Shown: positions 59,838 through 64,000 of the stretch, piece after piece | Position numbering within the stretch: position 1 is the first letter of the stretch | How the letters are laid out: each line of letters begins with the position of its first letter | Origin: Tunturibacter empetritectus | Lineage (GTDB): Bacteria; Acidobacteriota; Terriglobia; Terriglobales; Acidobacteriaceae | DNA length: 64,000 bases | Assembly (NCBI RefSeq): GCF_040358985.1 | Contig: NZ_CP132932.1 | Location: forward strand, 1,302,001-1,366,000 | Direction of reading: 5' to 3' | Notes under the pieces: generated by a model | What the model saw: only the letters and a program-made list of their open reading frames with translations | Databases searched by the model: none | Told to the model about the DNA's origin: nothing | Made by a program: the position numbers and the translations under genes

Positions 59838-61715
59838 ATGGCGGAAATGATTCCAGAGTCGATCGCCGCGATGAAAGAAGCAACGTCGGGCGAGAAGCGC
59901 GTCTTCAAAGTGCTCCGAGACGCTTTACTCCCGGACGAAGAGTTTATCGTCTGGTTCGAACCGAAAGCCGTAAAGAAGCGCCCCGACTTTCTTGTCTGGT
60001 CTCAAGATCTGGGACTTCTCGTCATTGAAGTAAAAGATTGGGGTCTCAAGCAGATTGTCGATCTCAACCCTGAGCGGTGGACGATTCGCTGGGATAATGT
60101 TCTCAAAACACAAGATAGCCCCGTCGAACAGGCACGAAAATGCTTTATCAAATTTAAGGAGCTGATCCAGAAATCTCCCGAACTGCGTCACAAAGATGGC
60201 CCCAACCAGGGCAATATCCGGTTTCCGATTGGGTACTGCGCTGCCTTCACCCAGATCACCCGCAAACAAGCTGGAGATTCCGGCATCATCCGCGCACTCG
60301 GTCCCGTCTTTTGCTTCTTCAGCGACGATCTCACGGATACCTTCGACTCCAAGGAATCGAGGCGGAAGTTAGTCTCCAAGCTGAAAAAGACTTTTGTCAT
60401 TACGTTCCCCTTCGATCCTCTGACCGCCGATGATCTCAAAACACTTCGCTACCTCATCTTTCCCGAGGTCCGGATTAACAACGTGCGCTCCGATAACGCA
60501 TGCGTCCTGCGTGACCCCGATCAGAGCGCCATGATCAGAGCCCTTGATCTCGAACAGGAGAGAACCGCGAAGAGCATCCTGGAAGGGCATCGCATTCTGA
60601 AGGGTGTTGCAGGTAGCGGCAAAACTCTCGTCCTCTCCTGTCGCGCCAAGTATCTCAAAAAGCTTCAGCCCAACTGGCGAATTCTCATCGTCTGTTACAA
60701 CATCTCTCTTCGCCAGTACATTCAGCAGCTGCTTACGATCTCTGAGCCCGAATCGGAGCACATCGGCATCGAGGTCTTTCTCTATCACGGCCTCGTCAAA
60801 GAGCTCACAGGAGCAAGCCTGCAGCGGCGCGACTCTGAGACCCAAGAACAATGGGACGAACGAATAGGCGTCATCCTTCGCGAGGCCATCGCCAGCGGAT
60901 CAATTGCAAAATACGATGCGATCTTGATTGACGAAGGCCAGGACTTCGCCGTTGAATGGCTGCAATCCCTCACTGAGCTCCTTGAGGAAAAGAGCGACAG
61001 CCTCCTCTTCTGCCTCGACCCCGCGCAGAACATCTTCGGAAGAAAGGTCTCCTTCAAGAGTGTGGGCATCAAGGTACAAGGCAAACGACCCGTCTCGCTT
61101 AACAGGAGCTACCGCAATACTGCCGAAATTCTAAGTCTTGCCCGAAACTTCTCGAAGGTTCAGGACACCCCCTCTGATCCGGATACCGAGTCTGCCATCG
61201 AGAGCCTCCTCTTTCCAGTCGATGTAAATCGTCACGGTCAACCTCCACAGATAATCTGCGGAATGGCGAGCGTCGACCAGATCCAATACATCTTGAAAGA
61301 AATATCCGAATACATCGACGGGGGCCTTTGTAGCTGGTGTGATGTTGCCGTGCTTTATGTCTCCCCAAACTTCGCAAAGAGCTTCTCATCCGCGTTTGAA
61401 AAGCGGTTCGGCAACGAGAAACTCTATTGGGTCAGCGAATCGCGGCAAAGCAAGATGGGGTTAAACCTTTCCTCTCCATCGCTTAAGCTCTCCACCATCG
61501 AATCTACCAAAGGAATGGAGTTTCGACTCGTTTTTCTGGTCGGCATCGAAATGCTTCCCAGACCCAACCGCGACGAAGCCAGCGAAAGAAAACTTGCCTA
61601 CGTCGGCCTCACTCGCGCCCAGGACCTCCTGTATATCCTGGGAAACACTCAGTCAGGCTTTTTAAACGAGCTTATTGAAATCAGCGAGATGCTCTCTACA
61701 ACCGTTCAGGTGTGA
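59838..61715 (+). CDS. NERD-domain protein fused to a UvrD-type helicase
   Basis: A 625-residue protein. The NERD nuclease domain comes first (about 25-125) with PDFLVWSQDLGLLVIEVKDWG containing the nuclease-like D...ExK. Superfamily-1 helicase motifs follow: LKGVAGSGKTLVLSCRA (Walker A, about 257), ILIDEGQDFAVEW (Walker B, about 363), SLNRSYRNTAEI (motif IV-like), LSTIESTKGMEFRLVFLVG (motif V, about 551) and LAYVGLTRAQDLLYIL (motif VI, about 590). ATG 59838 is preferred, with AAGGAA upstream. NERD-helicases are found in repair and phage-defence loci, but no accessory genes are beside this one. Confidence 0.9.
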   Translation: MAEMIPESIAAMKEATSGEKRVFKVLRDALLPDEEFIVWFEPKAVKKRPDFLVWSQDLGLLVIEVKDWGLKQIVDLNPERWTIRWDNVLKTQDSPVEQARKCFIKFKELIQKSPELRHKDGPNQGNIRFPIGYCAAFTQITRKQAGDSGIIRALGPVFCFFSDDLTDTFDSKESRRKLVSKLKKTFVITFPFDPLTADDLKTLRYLIFPEVRINNVRSDNACVLRDPDQSAMIRALDLEQERTAKSILEGHRILKGVAGSGKTLVLSCRAKYLKKLQPNWRILIVCYNISLRQYIQQLLTISEPESEHIGIEVFLYHGLVKELTGASLQRRDSETQEQWDERIGVILREAIASGSIAKYDAILIDEGQDFAVEWLQSLTELLEEKSDSLLFCLDPAQNIFGRKVSFKSVGIKVQGKRPVSLNRSYRNTAEILSLARNFSKVQDTPSDPDTESAIESLLFPVDVNRHGQPPQIICGMASVDQIQYILKEISEYIDGGLCSWCDVAVLYVSPNFAKSFSSAFEKRFGNEKLYWVSESRQSKMGLNLSSPSLKLSTIESTKGMEFRLVFLVGIEMLPRPNRDEASERKLAYVGLTRAQDLLYILGNTQSGFLNELIEISEMLSTTVQV

Positions 61716-61754
61716 AATTTCAGTAAGCTATAACTAGAAAGTGAAAACTGCCCC

Positions 61755-62183
61755 ATGCCGCTTTACGAATACGAATGCACCACCTGCCGTAAGCACACTG
61801 AAAAGATCCAGAAGTTCTCCGATCCTGAGATCACCATCTGCCCTCACTGCGGAGGCCATCTCGAGCGCGTCCTCTCCGCCCCTGCCGTCAGCTTCAAAGG
61901 CGGCGGCTGGTACGCCGACGGCTACGGCAACGCCAAGCCAAAATCCTCCGGCGACAGCAATAACTCAGGATCAAGCGCCAGCGACTCCAAGTCCGGCGAT
62001 TCGAAATCTGGCGATTCCAAGTCTGAAGGTTCCAAGTCTGAAGGTTCCAAGTCTGGTGATTCCAAGTCCGGCGGTTCAAAGTCGAGCACCGACTCCAGCT
62101 CCTCGGGCAACAGCACCCCGGCTACCGCTCCGTCTGCCCCGGCAGCGCCTGCAGCGGCATCCTCCTCGTCAGACAAGAAGTAA
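61755..62183 (+). CDS. FmdB-family zinc-ribbon protein with a repetitive Ser/Lys tail
   Basis: A 142-residue protein. The N-terminal zinc ribbon MPLYEYECTTCRKHTEKIQKF, with TICPHCGG as second Cys pair, matches FmdB/regulatory zinc ribbon proteins and ends with the family's FKGGGWYADGYG. The tail is a low-complexity stretch (D/G-SKSG/E units), clearly made by expansion of a 15-base unit, then Ala/Ser-rich. It is perhaps a transcription-related or stress protein; the family's molecular role is unclear. Confidence 0.9.
   Translation: MPLYEYECTTCRKHTEKIQKFSDPEITICPHCGGHLERVLSAPAVSFKGGGWYADGYGNAKPKSSGDSNNSGSSASDSKSGDSKSGDSKSEGSKSEGSKSGDSKSGGSKSSTDSSSSGNSTPATAPSAPAAPAAASSSSDKK
61983..62087 (+). 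repeat. 15-base tandem repeat within the FmdB gene
   Basis: Seven units of 15 bases encode D/G-SKS-G/E/S pentapeptides (for example GATTCCAAGTCTGAA). The codons drift between units but the phase is constant. This makes up most of the disordered tail and is prone to length change. Confidence 0.92.
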
Positions 62184-62202
62184 TCGCACAGGCGCGCCGG
62201 AT

Positions 62203-62260
62203 TTCGGTTTATGATGCGGCTTCGGTTTATGGAGCGGCTTCAGTTTTATGGCAGCGGCTT
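62203..62260. repeat. 18-20-base tandem repeat covering a stop codon
   Basis: TTCGGTTTATGATGCGGC (62203-62220), TTCGGTTTATGGAGCGGC (62221-62238) and TTCAGTTTTATGGCAGCGGC (62239-62258) are three related copies. The third overlaps the minus-strand stop and last codons of the exported protein gene; the other two lie just after it, so the gene's end has been duplicated downstream. Confidence 0.8.
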
Positions 62261-62689
62261 CAGATGAATCTCGCGAACCAGCTCGCTCGAAACCACCTCC
62301 GTGCTCTCCGCCCTCATCTTGAGCACCTCTGCTCTCTTCTCGGGCGAGCCGTACACCTTGGCAACAATCGGCTCGGCCAGATCCGCGGACGTATCCAGTG
62401 CCGCCATATTCTTAAAGAAGATCACATACATCACATCCCACTTCTCCGGCCCTTCGAAGTTGACTGAGGTGTAGATCGAGTATCCCGTGATAATGCCAGC
62501 TGCCTTTTCGGCCTCGAAGACCTTAGGGGCATAAGCAAACGCCTCGTAAAACTCCTTCGTCTTCCCGGGCAAAATCCGGAGCTTCACCGCCCGAGTGACT
62601 CCGGCATGACTGTAATACTGTTGTGCCAGCCCGCTGAGCGGAGCAGCAGTGAGTACCAAAGCGACGAAACAACGTGCGAACGCCTTCAT
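62246..62689 (-). CDS. Exported hypothetical protein, 147 aa
   Basis: Signal peptide MKAFARCFVALVLTAAPLSG precedes a single ferredoxin-like domain: GVTRAVKLRILPGKTKEFYEAF, WDVMYVIFFKNMAALDTS and a helical end. It resembles one half of the larger exported protein at 3684-4520 and probably has the dimeric alpha-beta barrel (ABM-like) fold. A GAGG precedes the ATG. The 3' end carries the 18-20-base tandem repeat. The role is unknown. Confidence 0.75.
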   Translation of the reverse strand: MKAFARCFVALVLTAAPLSGLAQQYYSHAGVTRAVKLRILPGKTKEFYEAFAYAPKVFEAEKAAGIITGYSIYTSVNFEGPEKWDVMYVIFFKNMAALDTSADLAEPIVAKVYGSPEKRAEVLKMRAESTEVVSSELVREIHLKPLP

Positions 62690-63017
62690 GGTCGTACCTC
62701 ATAGTTTTTGTGTGTGGGGACCCGCCCGAAGCTTACACCTAATTTGCGATTTTGAACTCTCCGTTTCACTCATCTGAAGAGTTGGATCGCAGCAACAAGC
62801 TAGCCTTTTCCGGTAAACCAACCTCTGCATTCGATTACGGCAAGCTCCCTGTCATCGGCATCCGCGCAAGATACTCCTTCGCGCCACTGGCAACTTCGGC
62901 TATCCTCGATCTAACTCCACGTCATCGTTCCAGCCAACAGCAGCTCTGCCTCGATCATCCGGCAACGCTTCAGCATCCGCATCTCCGTTTCCAACGACGC
63001 AAGAAGGGTCAAGCACA
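62690..63017. other. Intergenic region, about 330 bases, no gene supported
   Basis: It lies between the minus-strand exported protein and the plus-strand permease. An open frame crossing it (from 62752) has no recognisable domain and shifts into the permease in another frame. A GAAGGG near 63003-63008 serves the permease. I see no RNA gene or repeat here. Confidence 0.4.
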
Positions 63018-64000
63018 ATGGAGCAAGTCGCCGAATCCGAAGCCTCCCTCGTTCGAGTCCCCGGTCTACGCGCGAACATCCTTTCGCCGATGGAAACCCT
63101 CGCCCAATCCATCTCCACCATCGCGCCCACAACCACACCGACCATGACCATCCCCCTGGTCTTCGTCCTCGCCGGCAACGGAACCTGGCTCGCCTACCTC
63201 TTCGCCACCGTCGCCATCCTGCTCATCGCTCTCTGTATCAGCCGCTTCGCCCGTTACACCTCCTGCTCCGGCTCGCTCTACACCTACGCCACCTCATCTC
63301 TGCCGCCATCCATCAGCGGCATCGCCGGCTGGGCACTTTTGCTCGCCTACATCGCTACGGGAGCCTCAGTCGCAGGGGGCTTCATCAACTACGCCAACGT
63401 CTTCCTCCTCTCGATCACCGGCAAGTCAGCCCCAACCTTCCTCCTCGCGATTCTCTGCGTCGGCGTCTCCACCTTCATCGCCTATCGTGACGTGCAGGTC
63501 TCCGCCCGCCTCATGCTCTGGATCGAAGCCACCTCTGTCGCGCTCATCGCCATCGTGCTCGCGCTCCTGCTCTGGCGCAACGGCCTCCACATCGATCACG
63601 CCCAACTCCACCTTCAAGGCGTCACGCCCTCAGCCGTCCGTCTAGGCGTCGTCCTCGCCCTCTTCAGCTTCGTCGGCTTCGAGAGCGCCACCACCCTCGG
63701 AGCCGAAGCCTCCAATCCGCTCCGCACCATTCCCCGCGCCGTCATCCAGAGCGCCGTCTTCACCGGGCTCTTCTTCATCCTCTGCGCCTATCTCGAAACC
63801 CTGGGTATGCACACCGCCCACCAGAACCTCGGCGAATCCACCGCCCCCATGCGCGTCCTCGCCACACTGGCCGGTGTCACGCCCCTTGGCCCCTTCATCG
63901 ACCTCGGCGCTCTTGTCAGCATGTTCGCCTGTACCCTCGCCTGCATTACTGCGGCCGCACGCGTGCTCATGCGCATGGGCCACAACGGCCTGGTCCCCCA
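63018..64000 (+). CDS. APC-family amino-acid permease, C-terminus cut by window edge
   Basis: The ATG at 63018 has AAGAAGGG upstream. The first 327 codons encode at least eight hydrophobic helices: LAQSISTIAPTTTPTMTIPL, AGWALLLAYIATGASVAGGF, LGVVLALFSFVGFESATTLGAEA, FTGLFFILCAYLETLGM. The N-terminal PMETLAQSISTIAP and the SFVGFESATTLGAEASNPLRTIPRAV loop are signatures of the amino acid-polyamine-organocation (APC) superfamily. The specific amino acid cannot be told. The frame is still open at 64000, so the gene continues beyond the window. Confidence 0.9.
   Translation, partial: MEQVAESEASLVRVPGLRANILSPMETLAQSISTIAPTTTPTMTIPLVFVLAGNGTWLAYLFATVAILLIALCISRFARYTSCSGSLYTYATSSLPPSISGIAGWALLLAYIATGASVAGGFINYANVFLLSITGKSAPTFLLAILCVGVSTFIAYRDVQVSARLMLWIEATSVALIAIVLALLLWRNGLHIDHAQLHLQGVTPSAVRLGVVLALFSFVGFESATTLGAEASNPLRTIPRAVIQSAVFTGLFFILCAYLETLGMHTAHQNLGESTAPMRVLATLAGVTPLGPFIDLGALVSMFACTLACITAAARVLMRMGHNGLVP

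Noticed and set aside
62752..63147. 131-codon plus-strand frame before the permease
   Set aside because: It begins with a TTG, has no domain, and overlaps the permease start in a different frame.
1..64000. tRNA genes, rRNA, CRISPR arrays, insertion sequences, prophage genes
   Set aside because: No T-loop/anticodon patterns, regularly spaced repeats, transposase motifs or phage structural genes were recognised on reading both strands.

Overview
The window reads as chromosomal DNA of a GC-rich, Gram-negative heterotroph. The best fit is an acidobacterium of the Acidobacteriaceae/Terriglobia type (Edaphobacter, Granulicella and Terriglobus relatives). This is an inference from gene content: a TonB-dependent receptor, a TolC channel, an ECF sigma factor with a HEAT-repeat anti-sigma, CocE-type hydrolases, and several secreted families common in that group. 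Three GC-rich intergenic hairpin or repeat elements also resemble ones I remember from those genomes. I see no rRNA, tRNA, CRISPR array, insertion sequence or prophage.

Layout. 1-5.6 kb: partial universal stress protein, fabD, small hypothetical genes, a Bcp peroxiredoxin, a secreted hypothetical protein and a polysaccharide deacetylase. 5.8-13 kb: an MFS transporter, then three consecutive modules in which an NAD(P)-binding oxidoreductase faces its own regulator (AraC, TetR, TetR); both TetR intergenic regions hold tandem palindromes. 13-14.7 kb: a frameshifted secreted-protein gene and a 3' remnant of an azoreductase-like gene. 14.7-17.6 kb: an arsenic cluster (acr3-arsR diverging from arsM-arsC) with overlapping promoters. 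17.6-30.5 kb: a quinone oxidoreductase, hemL, purM, an amidase, purN, an HtrA-like protease, folD-coaE and small conserved genes. 30.5-41 kb: ppc, a frameshifted tonB-like gene, a CocE/NonD hydrolase, a second MFS transporter, a TolC-family protein and a DsbA-like thiol protein. 41-46.2 kb: a minus-strand block with an ECF sigma factor, a zinc-finger/HEAT anti-sigma factor, a double-PDZ protein, a radical SAM protein and an exported methyltransferase-like protein. 46.4-64 kb: RNase HI-like protein, OsmC, MarR with a TonB-dependent receptor, YqeY, a class V aminotransferase, a Tat-exported protein, glutaminyl cyclotransferase, a ygiB-ygiC-like pair, serA, a NERD-helicase, FmdB, and an amino-acid permease cut by the window end.

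Working together. The arsenic genes form a complete detoxification unit: sensor ArsR, thioredoxin-type arsenate reductase, As(III) methyltransferase and Acr3 efflux. FabD, HemL, PurM, PurN, CoaE, FolD, Ppc and SerA are scattered housekeeping enzymes. The sigma/anti-sigma/PDZ block looks like an envelope-stress circuit. The MarR-type regulator has a perfect palindrome between it and the TonB receptor and probably controls that promoter.

The most notable points are the twin operators of the TetR modules, a recurring -10-like hexamer 6-7 bases before the start codon of six genes that lack a Shine-Dalgarno sequence (suggesting leaderless mRNAs), single-base frameshifts in two otherwise well-preserved exported-protein genes, tandem duplications sitting on stop codons, and a lone NERD-helicase resembling known defence nuclease-helicases. 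I found no clearly new multi-gene system; the HEAT/PDZ sigma block, the YgiBC-plus-membrane-protein operon and the NERD-helicase are the best candidates for something under-described.
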